Source of the DNA: CBDFGN01 sp965247065
Lineage (GTDB): Bacteria; Bacteroidota; Bacteroidia; Cytophagales; Cyclobacteriaceae
Reading direction: 5' to 3'
DNA length: 64,000 nt
Assembly (NCBI GenBank): GCA_965247065.1
Contig: CBDFGN010000006.1
Coordinates: forward strand, 2,170,001-2,234,000
Shown here: piece by piece, positions 1-8,364 of the stretch
How the letters are laid out: each line of letters opens with the position of its first letter
Position numbering within the stretch: position 1 is the stretch's first letter
The notes under the pieces: model-generated
Database searches by the model: none
The model's input: only the letters and a program-made list of their open reading frames with translations
What the model was told of the DNA's origin: nothing
Made by a program: the position numbers and the translations under genes

Positions 1-656
1 ACATAACCGGTGGATTGATCAGTGAACAAAACGCTGGCAGGATCAATGGCTTGGCTGACGACCTGCTGAATCGCCTCCTTGCTTTCTGAACGGTGAGCCT
101 TCATCTTGAACTGCCCACAGAAATGCTCTGTGCGTCCGTCGATTTCCAATGGAAAGGATTCCGCCATTACAGTTACTTTTGATTTCTTTTGGCTTCCTTT
201 GCCCCGTTTAAGCCTTTTCTTAACCCGTTTGGACGTACCGGTGGCGAAATAGGCATCGTCCAGTTCTACCATCCCGGCAAGTGTTTGAGTCCCATCGGCC
301 TTTCCCATGGCTGCTCGTATTTTGCGCATCATCAACCAAATCGGCTCATAGCGTTTGTGGCCCAGTTGTCTTCTGACTTCATGGGCAGAAAACCCTTTCT
401 TAGTGGAGCTCATCAGGTGAAAGGCTATGTACCAATACCAAAATGGAAGTTTGCTGCTCTGCAGTACAGTACCGCTTCGAAGGGTAGTCCTAAAACCGCA
501 TTGCTTGCACTGAAACTGCTCTTTTCCGGAAAGCCAATAATGCGAAGGGTGACTGCATTTCTTGCAGATAATCCCTTTCCTGATCCGATACTCGCGAAAA
601 TGATCACGGCACATCTGTTCATTGGGAAACCGTTTAATAAATTCTACAAGGTTCAT
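1..656 (-). CDS. IS1595-family transposase, C-terminus cut by window edge
   Basis: The reading frame starts at 656 on the minus strand and runs off the left edge after about 218 codons. It encodes the same protein as the full copy at 8753-9640. The visible part holds the N-terminal zinc ribbon (C31, C34, C50, C53), the first catalytic aspartate in ELDDAYF (residues 131-137) and the second in FTDQSTGY (D213). The third catalytic position (N250 in the full copy) is beyond the edge. The role is cut-and-paste transposition through a DDE/N-type nuclease fold. Sequence identity with the other copy points to recent transposition or duplication. Confidence 0.88.
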   Translation of the reverse strand, partial: MNLVEFIKRFPNEQMCRDHFREYRIRKGIICKKCSHPSHYWLSGKEQFQCKQCGFRTTLRSGTVLQSSKLPFWYWYIAFHLMSSTKKGFSAHEVRRQLGHKRYEPIWLMMRKIRAAMGKADGTQTLAGMVELDDAYFATGTSKRVKKRLKRGKGSQKKSKVTVMAESFPLEIDGRTEHFCGQFKMKAHRSESKEAIQQVVSQAIDPASVLFTDQSTGY

Positions 657-730
657 GGCTATGTTTTTTTCAACAAGGTCGCCAAGCCCTCTGACAGCTT
701 ATGTCAATTGGGTATCTTTACGGACTAGCA
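1..730 (-). mobile_element. IS1595-family element, copy A (left part outside window)
   Basis: This segment matches 8985-9714 base for base wherever I compared them. It ends in the same terminal sequence, cggactagca at 721-730, which is the inverted form of tgctagtccg at 8732-8741 of the complete copy. Identity stops right after the shared triplet gat (731-733). The other end lies outside the window. The element is inserted inside an older IS982 remnant that resumes at about 734. The complete copy is 983 bp, so about 253 bp of this copy are missing at the left edge. Confidence 0.9.
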
Positions 731-733
731 GAT

Positions 734-1022
734 TTTAAAAAGCCAGTTTTCACTATCCAACGACGTGTATTCAGCAGTCAAGGCAAGGCTAACTACCCTC
801 TAAATCAGTAAATAAAGATGGTATTCCTGGTTTTTGGATATTCCCACTTTCATTAATGATGCTTAATTCAAGTGATTGGATTGTTTGGAGAATCTTATCG
901 AAATTACTTTTAATGTTGTGCATGGGCCAGTTCAGTTTATTGGTTTGTGGATACTCTAATTTACTGATAATCAGGCTTATGCACACTTTTTATTGCCCCT
1001 AATTAATTAGCACAACGGGTTA
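734..1022 (-). pseudogene. IS982-family transposase N-terminal remnant A, frameshifted
   Basis: On the minus strand a start at 923 gives MHNIKSNFDKIL, close to MHNLKTNFDKIL of the remnant at 6783. After TDLE near 795 the frame breaks. Reading on one base later gives SLALTAEYTSLDSENWLF, which aligns with the IDSENYLFGKL region of the other remnant, so a one-base insertion sits at about 793-797. The remnant is cut at 734 by the IS1595 end. Its outer end carries gcacaacgggtta (1010-1022), the inverted match of taacccgttgtgc at 6672-6684. Only the first quarter of an IS982 transposase is left, so it cannot be active. Confidence 0.75.
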
Positions 1023-1042
1023 TTTTTGATAAACTATTATAC

Positions 1043-1551
1043 TTAGAACCAGCAGACATCAATCTTAAGATGTCGCGCCAGGCATTCCAATTGCTTGCCC
1101 ACCTTGCCTGGAACGGCAATACAATGATGGCTGAAACCTAGGTGCATCAAATTCTCGAAATATTGTCTTACAGGCTTTTCCACTTTCACTACCATAGTAC
1201 ATTCATTGATTTTCATTGGCGGTGTATCCAGCAACTCTCCTTCGCCTAATCAAGCAAACGCCAACCAAAAGTATCCTGGATTGCATGTGCCATTGTAATG
1301 GGGCCGGGCGGATAAGAAGCTTCAAGGCCAAGGTAGCAGGAAGCATTGGCTTTGGCTTCAATCAGATGTTGTCCAAGCAATACCAAAGCATTGAGTTTGT
1401 AACGTTCAATCAAATCCTGTAAAGCAATACCAAAGCTTGCTGATCGCATGATATCCCCATCATTTTTTAAGCTTTTTATCCTGTTGTATTTCGCCGAACT
1501 GAGTGTAATGATCTTATAAAATATCCTCATTTTGAAACCTTTAAATATCAC
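1043..1551 (-). pseudogene. sugar isomerase remnant (L-fucose/L-arabinose isomerase-like C-terminus)
   Basis: Two minus-strand segments follow each other: about 1246-1450 (LVLLGQHLIEAKANASCYLG and onward) and 1043-1234 (GFSHHCIAVPGKVG and onward). A frame change falls at about 1235-1245. The paired histidines followed by VPG and a final LARHLKID helix resemble the C-terminal part of L-fucose/L-arabinose isomerase-like proteins (COG2407 type). The assignment is by motif memory and is moderate at best. Most of the N-terminal half is missing, and the fragment starts directly at the stop codon of the rhamnosidase gene, as if a deletion fused the two. It would fit a sugar catabolic locus that has decayed. 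Confidence 0.45.
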
Positions 1552-4400
1552 TGACCGACTAAATGAAAGACATAAGAGCCTGAGCCAATATCAAATGTTA
1601 TGTAATCATTGGTTTCAATACCTCCAGCGATACCGATAACACCCGCTACAAATTTCGCCGACTTCCAAATATTTTTTTCACTTTCAGTAACTGTAATTTT
1701 ATTAAGCCCCAATTTAGGCACCCATACTTTACCGGTCGTGTTTACTGGAATTGTTACATAAAGTTTAAAGGATTGTTCTCCCTTTTCCCAATTTGATTCA
1801 ATCAAACCATATACCGATTTAAAAGATGCCTTGGCATATGTTAAATCGTCGACAATACAGGGTTTTATTCTGATTTCTTTAAATCCCGGAGCCAAATGGG
1901 AAATCCCTGCGAGATCTTTATAAAAGAATTTTTCGACACTTCCAAACATTTTCATGTTATAGCTCAGTTGTGGTTCTGATTCACCTTCCCACGATTCCCA
2001 GAGAGTGGTAGCACCTTTCATGACCTGCTCACCCCAACTTGGAAATGTGGTCTGGGTAGCAATTGTGTACATTACATCAGCTCTTCCATATCTTGAGAGA
2101 ACCTGTGAAATAGCGTTGGTCCCCAGTATTCCCGTCGAAAGATGGCCTTCATGATTTATAATGATATCGTCAATCAGGTTCTTTAAAACAGCATCTATTC
2201 GGTCCTGTGGAACCAAGTCATAAAGAAGCGGAATTGCATTCGAAGTTTGACTGCCTGTTGCATATTGATTGGTTCTTTTATCAAGCAATTCTCGATTGAA
2301 AGCCTCTTTGATCTTCTCGGTCAGTTCTGAATAATACCTTGCTTCTTCGGGTTTGCCAAGGATCTCTGCCGCTCTTGCGGCAATCCACGCATCATTATAG
2401 TATATTGCTGTTGACGTAACAACAGGAGGAGTATGTATTGGTGAACTGCTACTCCGACCACCAAGTTGTGGTTCCATATGGTCACCGAGGCCTTTAGGAA
2501 TTATTTGATTAATCGAATTATCTCCTAAAAAAGCAACCAATTTCTTTATGCCTTCATAGTGCTCTTCCAAAATACGTTCGTCATTATAGTACCGGTATAT
2601 ATCCCAAACGACTATCGGATAGGTACTTTTCCAACAAGGAAACATTGCATAACCATCCCATGTGCGTCTCCAATGCAGGGGACAAATAATGGGAAGATCA
2701 CCGTTTTGTTTCTGCGAATCATGCAGGTCATCTGTCCATTTAGTCCAATACGAGGCTGTATTAAAATTGAGCATAATATCCTCTGGAAGGGGATCCCCTA
2801 ACCAACCCACACGCTCCGACCGATCTGCGGCATCCTGTGGAAATCCTTGCATACTGCACATGAACGTCCAAATTATGTTATGATGAATCTTGTTGATCAA
2901 ATCATTGGAGCATTTAAAATGGCCAACTGTTTCTGCAGCTGATCGCACAAACCGTCCTTCAAGAGATTCGAGTGTTGGTGTGCCTGGAAATCCGGTTAAC
3001 TCAACATAACGGAAGCCATGTAGGGTAAACCTCGGTTCCCAAACTTCTACTTCACCTCCTTTTAGTATATAAGTATCACTTTGCCTGGCGCAATGATGAA
3101 CACCTTGTCCATCTCTGGGTTTGCCTGCAAGATAATCCTCTTCTGAATCTGGACAATTATGCATATTGCTTCTTGCATCTAAAGAGCCATCCTCATATAC
3201 TTTTGCGCCATGTCTTAGCGTTAATTTGTTGCCTTCTGGTCCGCTTACGCGAATTCTTGTCCAACCACTAAAGTTTTGTCCCATATCATAGACATAGACA
3301 TTCTCCATCGGATTCAATATCTTCACAGGTTTGATGGTTTCGATCACTTTAATAGGTGGCATTATTTGAGAGTCCATAATGCCACTTGGAGGATCTACAT
3401 ATAGTACTTCGCTCCAATCGGAATCATCATACCCAGGGCTATCCCAGCCAGCCTTTTCCAGTCGAGCATCATAAGTCTCACCGTTGCAGTAATCGTTATA
3501 GCGAATTGGACCGCTAGATGTTTTCCAAGTATTATTGGTAATTATGTTCATACTTTCACCATCAGTGAACTCGATATTCATCTGTAGGATTAAAATTGGT
3601 CTGTCTCCGTATGGTTCCCGAAAGCTGGGTGAGGGTGGAATATCATCTTCAGCGCTGTACCAACCATGCCCGAGCATCACGCCTACGGTATTTTGGCCGG
3701 ATTTCAGATAACCATTAATATCATGAGTCACATACAACACTCGCGAGCCAAGCTCAAACGGTTGGTCATTGTTGTAATAGGTGTTTCCAGGATCGAGCAC
3801 ATGGTCACTAACCTTCTTTCCGTTAATATATAATTCGTAATATCCCAGACCTGAAATATATGCTCGTGCCCGCTTGATTTTTTTGGCAAATTCAAACTCC
3901 TTGCGAAAAAGGGGAGCAGAAATCGATGGATCGGTTGCTGCAATCCATTTCCCCAGCCAGTCACTTTGTTTCAGCAGTCCCATTTCAAATGTGGCTGGTT
4001 CACTATATTCGCTTACCTTGCCATCCTTGTCCCAAACACGGACTTTCCACCAGCATTTTTCACCGCTTGCCAGTTCCTTGCCCTGGTAGACAACATTGAC
4101 CGACTGTTCGGAAAGCAGCTTTCCGCTGTCCCACTTGTCACCCTTTTCCTTTGTGAGCTTCTCTAAGCTGCTTGCAACCAGGATATGATACGCCGTCTGC
4201 ATCTGTTCGCGTTGGGGAGATGTCAGGATCCAGCTAAATCTTGGTTGATGCGTATCCAATCCCAAGGGATTGTTGGTGTATTCACAACTGAGCTCAGATG
4301 GCAAAAGGCCTTTCGCATAACACGCTCCACTATTGGGAATGCAATTCCCAAGGCAGAGCAGTACAATCAACAATATTGTGAGAAATAGATTTATTCTCAT
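1548..4400 (-). CDS. alpha-L-rhamnosidase, GH78 family, exported
   Basis: This 950-residue protein should release terminal alpha-L-rhamnose from polysaccharides or glycosides in the periplasm or at the cell surface. It begins with a hydrophobic signal segment (residues 4-20). An N-terminal fibronectin-like region follows (about 30-140), then beta-sandwich domains with GHGWYSAED (244-252) and YDMGQNFSGW (371-380), and the catalytic (alpha/alpha)6 barrel from about 485. The family signature DAADRSERVGWLGD lies at 523-536 and supplies the acidic residues D523, D526, E529 and D536. A C-terminal beta domain (about 850-950) completes the usual GH78 order, and the length is normal. A second, broken GH78 lies directly upstream, so the two formed a tandem pair within a rhamnose-glycan locus. 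Confidence 0.93.
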   Translation of the reverse strand: MRINLFLTILLIVLLCLGNCIPNSGACYAKGLLPSELSCEYTNNPLGLDTHQPRFSWILTSPQREQMQTAYHILVASSLEKLTKEKGDKWDSGKLLSEQSVNVVYQGKELASGEKCWWKVRVWDKDGKVSEYSEPATFEMGLLKQSDWLGKWIAATDPSISAPLFRKEFEFAKKIKRARAYISGLGYYELYINGKKVSDHVLDPGNTYYNNDQPFELGSRVLYVTHDINGYLKSGQNTVGVMLGHGWYSAEDDIPPSPSFREPYGDRPILILQMNIEFTDGESMNIITNNTWKTSSGPIRYNDYCNGETYDARLEKAGWDSPGYDDSDWSEVLYVDPPSGIMDSQIMPPIKVIETIKPVKILNPMENVYVYDMGQNFSGWTRIRVSGPEGNKLTLRHGAKVYEDGSLDARSNMHNCPDSEEDYLAGKPRDGQGVHHCARQSDTYILKGGEVEVWEPRFTLHGFRYVELTGFPGTPTLESLEGRFVRSAAETVGHFKCSNDLINKIHHNIIWTFMCSMQGFPQDAADRSERVGWLGDPLPEDIMLNFNTASYWTKWTDDLHDSQKQNGDLPIICPLHWRRTWDGYAMFPCWKSTYPIVVWDIYRYYNDERILEEHYEGIKKLVAFLGDNSINQIIPKGLGDHMEPQLGGRSSSSPIHTPPVVTSTAIYYNDAWIAARAAEILGKPEEARYYSELTEKIKEAFNRELLDKRTNQYATGSQTSNAIPLLYDLVPQDRIDAVLKNLIDDIIINHEGHLSTGILGTNAISQVLSRYGRADVMYTIATQTTFPSWGEQVMKGATTLWESWEGESEPQLSYNMKMFGSVEKFFYKDLAGISHLAPGFKEIRIKPCIVDDLTYAKASFKSVYGLIESNWEKGEQSFKLYVTIPVNTTGKVWVPKLGLNKITVTESEKNIWKSAKFVAGVIGIAGGIETNDYITFDIGSGSYVFHLVGQ

Positions 4401-4412
4401 AATTTTGACTTA

Positions 4413-5104
4413 TTAATAGTTAATTAAATCCCCCGATCCTGTGTCTATGGTAACATAACCAGCTTCCTGTTTGCCACCTGTTATTCCTGCAACGCCCTCT
4501 ACATAAGTACCATCTTTCCAAACGACTTTACCTCCCTCAGTAATAGTCGGGTTTTTCAACTCCATTACAGGCACGCTCAACTTGGCAGTTGCGTTCACGG
4601 GGATAGTGACGTCTTGGGTAAATGAATTTTCTGTTTTCTTCCAGCCCGATGATATGATTCCTCTGACTGTTTTTATTGAGGCATTGGCGTAGGTCAGATC
4701 TCCGAGCACATGTGGCTTGATCCTGATTTGGCTGTAACCTGGTTCGAACTCTCGTGTACCATAGAAATTTGGGGCTCCTGTATGCCGACGATACTTTCAT
4801 AAAAAAACCTGTCGACACCAGCCAGCATCATCATACTTTCTTCTGCTTCATATCCACCATTCTTTAGATTCCAGCCTTCCCACACTGTGGTCGCGCCCTG
4901 GGAAATCATATAGCCCCAGCCGGGAAATTCAGTGGTGTTTACCGCTTTATAGACCACCTCGCCAAAACCGTGGTCAACCAGCGTCTCCATAAAACCCGGC
5001 AGACCAACATGGCCAACCTTGAATTTACCACCATTTTCGCTGATAGTCCTGGCAATATTGTCGATCACTTGTTGTTGACTTCTCTGAGCAACAACGCCAA
5101 TCCG
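4413..5104 (-). pseudogene. second GH78 alpha-L-rhamnosidase, C-terminal remnant with frameshift
   Basis: Only the last 230 or so codons of a GH78 enzyme remain. The 5' part (VIDNIARTISENGG, then ATTVWEGW) matches the end of the catalytic barrel. The 3' part (LTYANASIKTVRG, then VTIPVNATAKLSVP) matches the C-terminal beta domain of the intact neighbour (LTYAKASFKSVYG, VTIPVNTTGKVWVP). Near 4774-4782 the frame slips by one base: the missing link, GAPNFYGTREFEPGYSQIRI, is readable only in the next frame. Homology upstream ends at about 5104, probably a deletion junction. There is no plausible start codon for a functional product. It lies 12 bp upstream of the intact gene, on the same strand. 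Confidence 0.85.
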
Positions 5105-5167
5105 ACGATTTTTAAGAGAAATTTTATCTTCCTGATTTTTCTCTTTATCAATTTAGGTTAAAACACC

Positions 5168-6652
5168 TTACCAGCCATCGTTGGGTACCCCCCACTCTTT
5201 TCTTCTCTTTTCATCGAAATTTGGATTGGGAATCGGGAATTCCGCTTTCACATTCTTTTGCCAGTTTTTAAGAATCCCTTCCAATTCATTCCTTTTTTCA
5301 GGAAACAAGTCCGACAGGTTGTTGGCTTCGCTAATGTCAGACTTCAGATTGTAAAGTTCAACTTCGCCCGTAACGAAATTTTCGATGAGTTTCCAGTCGC
5401 CTTTTCTGACAGCGCCCGCCGGCACATCGTGGTGATAAACCGGATAATGCCAGAAAACGGCACGCTCGGGGTCATATTTATTTTCAGTCAGCGCCGGTAG
5501 AATCGATTTTCCGTCCAGCACCTGACCTTGGGGAGCCTGTGTCTTGGCAAGTTGCATAAAAGTAGAATAAAAATCGACACTCGAAACAATGGCTTCGCTG
5601 ACACTGCCTGCCTTAATTTTTCCGGGCCAGCGTACAATAAGCGGTTCCCGTATTCCACCTTCGTAAACCGTTCCCTTTTCCGCACGCAACGGCGCATTGG
5701 ACGAGGCAATGTATCGAAGAGGACTGTCTTTATAAATATCGAGCTTGTCTTTGGCCAGCAAAGGAATTCTGTCGAAACGGCTGATTAGTCCTCCGTTGTC
5801 GGAGAAAAATACAACAATTGTATTTTCTTCCAACCCAGTTTCTTTCAGTTTGCCAAGAATACGCCCCACGCTTCTGTCAAGGTGTTCAATCATTGCTGCA
5901 TAAATGGCATTACCGGGATATTGATCTTTCTGTTTCTTTTTTAAATATTTATTGATTAAATCCCTGTCGGCATCCAATTGAACATGTACATCGTAGTGAG
6001 CTAGAAACAGGAAAAATGGCTGGTTTTTATTTTTTTCTATAAATTCTTCACCAAAATCGGTGAGTAGTTCCGAAAATCGTTTGGTAGAACCTTCCGCACG
6101 GGGTGGATTGAACTTAACATTATAATATTTGAACCCCACATTGGCCTCCTCATAACCTTGGTTTAGTGGATGATGTTCAGGCTTAATCTTAACATCAGGG
6201 TAGTTAAGATAGTTTCCCAAATGCCATTTTCCGAAATAACCAGTGGTATAACCGGCACCCTTCATTAGTTCTCCAATCGTTACTATCTTTTCGGGTAAAT
6301 ACTGAGTGCGGTTTTTAGGCACAACTACTTTCTCGTAAGGCCGCCAGTGGCCAGGGATAAAATCGACAACGCCAACTCTTGCGGGGTACTGCCCCGACTG
6401 GATACTGGCACGGGTAGGTGAACAAACCGGACTGGTGGCATAGGCATTGGTAAAACGCATGCCCTCGCTTGCCAGTTTATCAAGATTGGGTGCCTCATTG
6501 AACGGATTTCCATAAACAGGCAAATCGGCCCAACCCAAATCATCGGCCAGAATAAAAACGACATTGGGTTTTTTACTTTGTCCAGATACTAAACAAAATG
6601 TAAAAATAAATATATTAAGAAAAATATATTGAACTAATTTAATAGTTTTCAT
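5168..6652 (-). CDS. sulfatase, type I (S1 family), exported
   Basis: This 494-residue arylsulfatase-type hydrolase should remove sulfate esters from sulfated polysaccharide in the periplasm. A signal peptide spans about residues 1-24. The metal site begins with FILADDLGW (D37, D38). The formylglycine motif is C77-S-P-T-R81, where the cysteine must be oxidised by a formylglycine-generating enzyme. GYFGKWHLG and FFSDNGG are further family signatures. Length is normal and I see no break. Its start codon lies only about 20 bp from the IS982 remnant end at 6672, so the native promoter has probably been replaced by insertion-sequence DNA. With the GH78 gene it suggests breakdown of a sulfated, rhamnose-containing (ulvan-like) glycan, which is inference. 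Confidence 0.93.
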   Translation of the reverse strand: MKTIKLVQYIFLNIFIFTFCLVSGQSKKPNVVFILADDLGWADLPVYGNPFNEAPNLDKLASEGMRFTNAYATSPVCSPTRASIQSGQYPARVGVVDFIPGHWRPYEKVVVPKNRTQYLPEKIVTIGELMKGAGYTTGYFGKWHLGNYLNYPDVKIKPEHHPLNQGYEEANVGFKYYNVKFNPPRAEGSTKRFSELLTDFGEEFIEKNKNQPFFLFLAHYDVHVQLDADRDLINKYLKKKQKDQYPGNAIYAAMIEHLDRSVGRILGKLKETGLEENTIVVFFSDNGGLISRFDRIPLLAKDKLDIYKDSPLRYIASSNAPLRAEKGTVYEGGIREPLIVRWPGKIKAGSVSEAIVSSVDFYSTFMQLAKTQAPQGQVLDGKSILPALTENKYDPERAVFWHYPVYHHDVPAGAVRKGDWKLIENFVTGEVELYNLKSDISEANNLSDLFPEKRNELEGILKNWQKNVKAEFPIPNPNFDEKRRKEWGVPNDGW

Positions 6653-6671
6653 AATTATTGTTATTAAAGGT

Positions 6672-7006
6672 TAACCCGTTGTGCTATTAAAAATTGTTTA
6701 TAACTCGTATAAAAAAAGATTGTGCATATTACTGTATATTAGTAATTTAAAGGTAGTTATTCACCACAAATACTATCTTATCATGCACAATCTCAAAACA
6801 AATTTCGACAAGATTTTAAACATTACAAAATCCTTTTTTAATGGTTCTATTGACACTGATGGGAACTACTTCTTTTACCCTAATAAGCCTAAAATGTCTG
6901 ATTGCGAGGTAATTGCACTGTCTCTGCTTGGTGAATCCATTGGTATTGACAGTGAAAACTATCTATTTGGCAAGCTCAGAGCTGATCATCTACAGGATTT
7001 TTGACC
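6672..7006 (+). pseudogene. IS982-family transposase N-terminal remnant B
   Basis: A start at 6783 gives MHNLKTNFDKIL, then KMSDCEVIALSLLGESIGID and SENYLFGKL, the N-terminal portion of IS982-type transposases. The frame stops at 7002-7004 after about 74 codons, where unrelated DNA with 23-bp repeats begins. The left terminal sequence taacccgttgtgc (6672-6684) is the inverted copy of that at 1010-1022. Remnants A and B are related but not identical, so they are either old copies or different isoforms. They face away from each other, with the rhamnosidase-sulfatase block between them. The remnant is non-functional. Confidence 0.78.
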
Positions 7007-7028
7007 GAAGTTGCGTATTCCTGCGATT

Positions 7029-7128
7029 CCGGACACCTATTCCTGATTTAACCGGACACTCAGTCCTGACTTAACCGGACACCTAATCCTGGTTTAACCG
7101 GACACCCAGTCCAGCTTTAACCGGACAG
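7029..7128. repeat. 23-bp tandem array, probable orphan IS21-type terminal repeats
   Basis: Four consecutive 23-bp units start at 7029, 7052, 7075 and 7098. Each begins ccggacac and ends tttaa or cttaa with a variable middle, and a partial fifth unit follows at 7121-7128. There are no spacers, so this is not a CRISPR array. Multiple spaced repeats at an end are typical of IS21-family elements, and a similar arrangement precedes istA at 10921. No istA or istB follows here, so I read it as a solo end left after a deletion. Confidence 0.6.
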
Positions 7129-7172
7129 TATTTCATCACTCTTTTTTCCATTTATATCTTCTCTAAAATTAG

Positions 7173-7379
7173 ATATTTTTATATTTCTCTCTTAATGAGT
7201 CACCATCAAGTAATGAGTCACCATCAAGTTCGATTCTATGCTACGATCGCATAAGTGATAGCTACCTTATAGACATTCCGTCTCTTGAGTTCCTTGAAAA
7301 AGTTAGGTTTAGGTTTGGTAGGCATTATAACAAAAATAGCCAAGTATTATTAAAGGCTATTACCGTAGAAAACATGTGA
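7173..7379 (+). pseudogene. coding-like remnant without a start codon, unknown
   Basis: The frame is open from 7173 to a stop at 7377-7379 and reads as a plausible protein end (DSYLIDIPSLEFLEKVRF, then GRHYNKNSQVLLKAITVENM). There is no ATG, GTG or TTG upstream within the open stretch. It contains two copies of an 18-bp tandem repeat in frame, giving the six residues NESPSS twice. I do not recognise the family. The upstream part may have been removed when the flanking insertion sequences rearranged. It could also be chance. Confidence 0.25.
7193..7228. repeat. two perfect copies of an 18-bp tandem repeat
   Basis: The 18-mer taatgagtcaccatcaag occurs twice in direct succession (7193-7210 and 7211-7228). 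Its length is a multiple of three and keeps the surrounding open frame intact. Confidence 0.8.
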
Positions 7380-7445
7380 AGCATTGAAATAATAAGCCAA
7401 ATCACTGATTAGCCAAGGAGTCAAAAGACTGAACATACTTGGCTG

Positions 7446-7613
7446 ATGAATAAAGGAAATTTCAATATTTCATATGCATATAGCGGCTTTATGTATATGC
7501 CATTATTATTGGCAAAAAATCAAGGCTACTTTCCAGACTATTTTACTCTGCTTGAACCTTCAGGTTCTGATGAAGAATCAATAATAGAGAAGGATCAGGT
7601 TCGTGTGATATGA
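7446..7613 (+). CDS. 55-residue fragment resembling the start of a substrate-binding protein
   Basis: ATG at 7446 opens a 55-codon frame. It begins MNKGNFNISYAYSGFMYMPL and contains LAKNQGYFPD and LLEPSGSDEE. The pattern of a strand, a small-residue loop and LAKxxGYF recalls the first beta-alpha unit of NMT1/SsuA-type periplasmic binding proteins. It lacks a signal peptide and everything after residue 55, so at best it is a fragment of one. No convincing ribosome-binding site is visible. It sits alone in gene-poor DNA inside the IS-bounded island. It could be spurious. Confidence 0.3.
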   Translation: MNKGNFNISYAYSGFMYMPLLLAKNQGYFPDYFTLLEPSGSDEESIIEKDQVRVI

Positions 7614-7693
7614 GTTATAGTTTGGCAAAGGCTTTTTGAGTTTATTTGACAAAAAGAGTCAAAAGATAGCCTCTCATTCAGTAGGAATAGTCA

Positions 7694-7711
7694 ACTACGA
7701 AATTTCGTAGT
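7694..7711. promoter_or_regulatory. 18-bp perfect palindrome
   Basis: The sequence actacgaaatttcgtagt is perfectly self-complementary. Such a site could bind a dimeric regulator, but no intact gene is close enough to assign it. It lies 27 bp before a terminator-like hairpin. Confidence 0.3.
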
Positions 7712-7738
7712 ACGAATTATGAAATGCTGATGGAATGT

Positions 7739-7766
7739 GCAGTGGCCAAAAGTGCCACTGCTTTTT
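7739..7766 (+). terminator. rho-independent terminator-like hairpin
   Basis: An 8-bp perfect stem (gcagtggc at 7739-7746, gccactgc at 7754-7761) with a 7-nt loop is followed by five T. It would end plus-strand transcripts from the 7446-7613 region. Confidence 0.6.
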
Positions 7767-8364
7767 GCACTCAACTAATAGGCTTCGATAAATCGAAATC
7801 CCCACCATTCCTTTAAAACGCCTTAAAATGGGTCAAACTCCCCTACCCTACCAAAATCCGGATTTTTCCGGATCTTTCCGAGAATCGGCTTTCATAGATC
7901 TCTCCTAACCAACGATCTCAAGACAGGCCGTATTCTAATACGCGGAATTTCAAGTCCATTTTTCTTTTCACCGGCAAAATGTCCCTTCGATTCAATCCTG
8001 GCCAAAGTTCGGGCATTCAGGTGTGAGTGTCAGTGTGGGTGTGAGTGTCAGTGTGGGTGTGAGTGTGAGTGTGGGTGTGACACATTCCTCTTATTCTCTC
8101 CGCTTAAGTTTGTTCACTCCGACCCGGATCAGACCAGGAATGCAGCGTCCAACCTGGTTTTATAGAACATTTTGCCTGGCCCTTTAAAGTCCCCTGATCA
8201 CTACTGATATTCTGAACGCCCTCCTTACCAGCCTACTCGCTTTTGTTTCCGCAAACATTCTATAAAAACATGAAAAACATGAAAAAACTATATTTTTTAC
8301 CCCTATGGGTTTTATTCGTTTACCGATGAGGGACTGTTATGATCATTATATAGCACTGCGGGTT
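7767..8364. other. gene-poor stretch without recognisable genes
   Basis: Apart from the minisatellite at 8021-8080, I see no open frame with family resemblance. Near 8278 a short frame begins MKKLYFLPLWVLFVYR and stops at once, which may be a leftover signal peptide start of a deleted exported gene. Confidence 0.4.
8021..8080. repeat. GT-rich 18-bp minisatellite
   Basis: Three tandem 18-bp units start at 8021, 8039 and 8057. The first two are identical (gtgtgagtgtcagtgtgg), the third differs at one base, and a partial unit follows. The tract is strand-asymmetric (G and T on the plus strand) and lies outside any recognisable gene, so it is probably the product of replication slippage. Confidence 0.85.

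Noticed and set aside
189..728. A 179-codon open frame on the plus strand (repeated at 9173-9712)
   Set aside because: It is the antisense shadow of the IS1595 transposase gene and shows no family features.
7029..7128. Regular 23-bp repeats as a CRISPR array
   Set aside because: Units are contiguous with no spacers, vary in the middle, and no cas gene is near.
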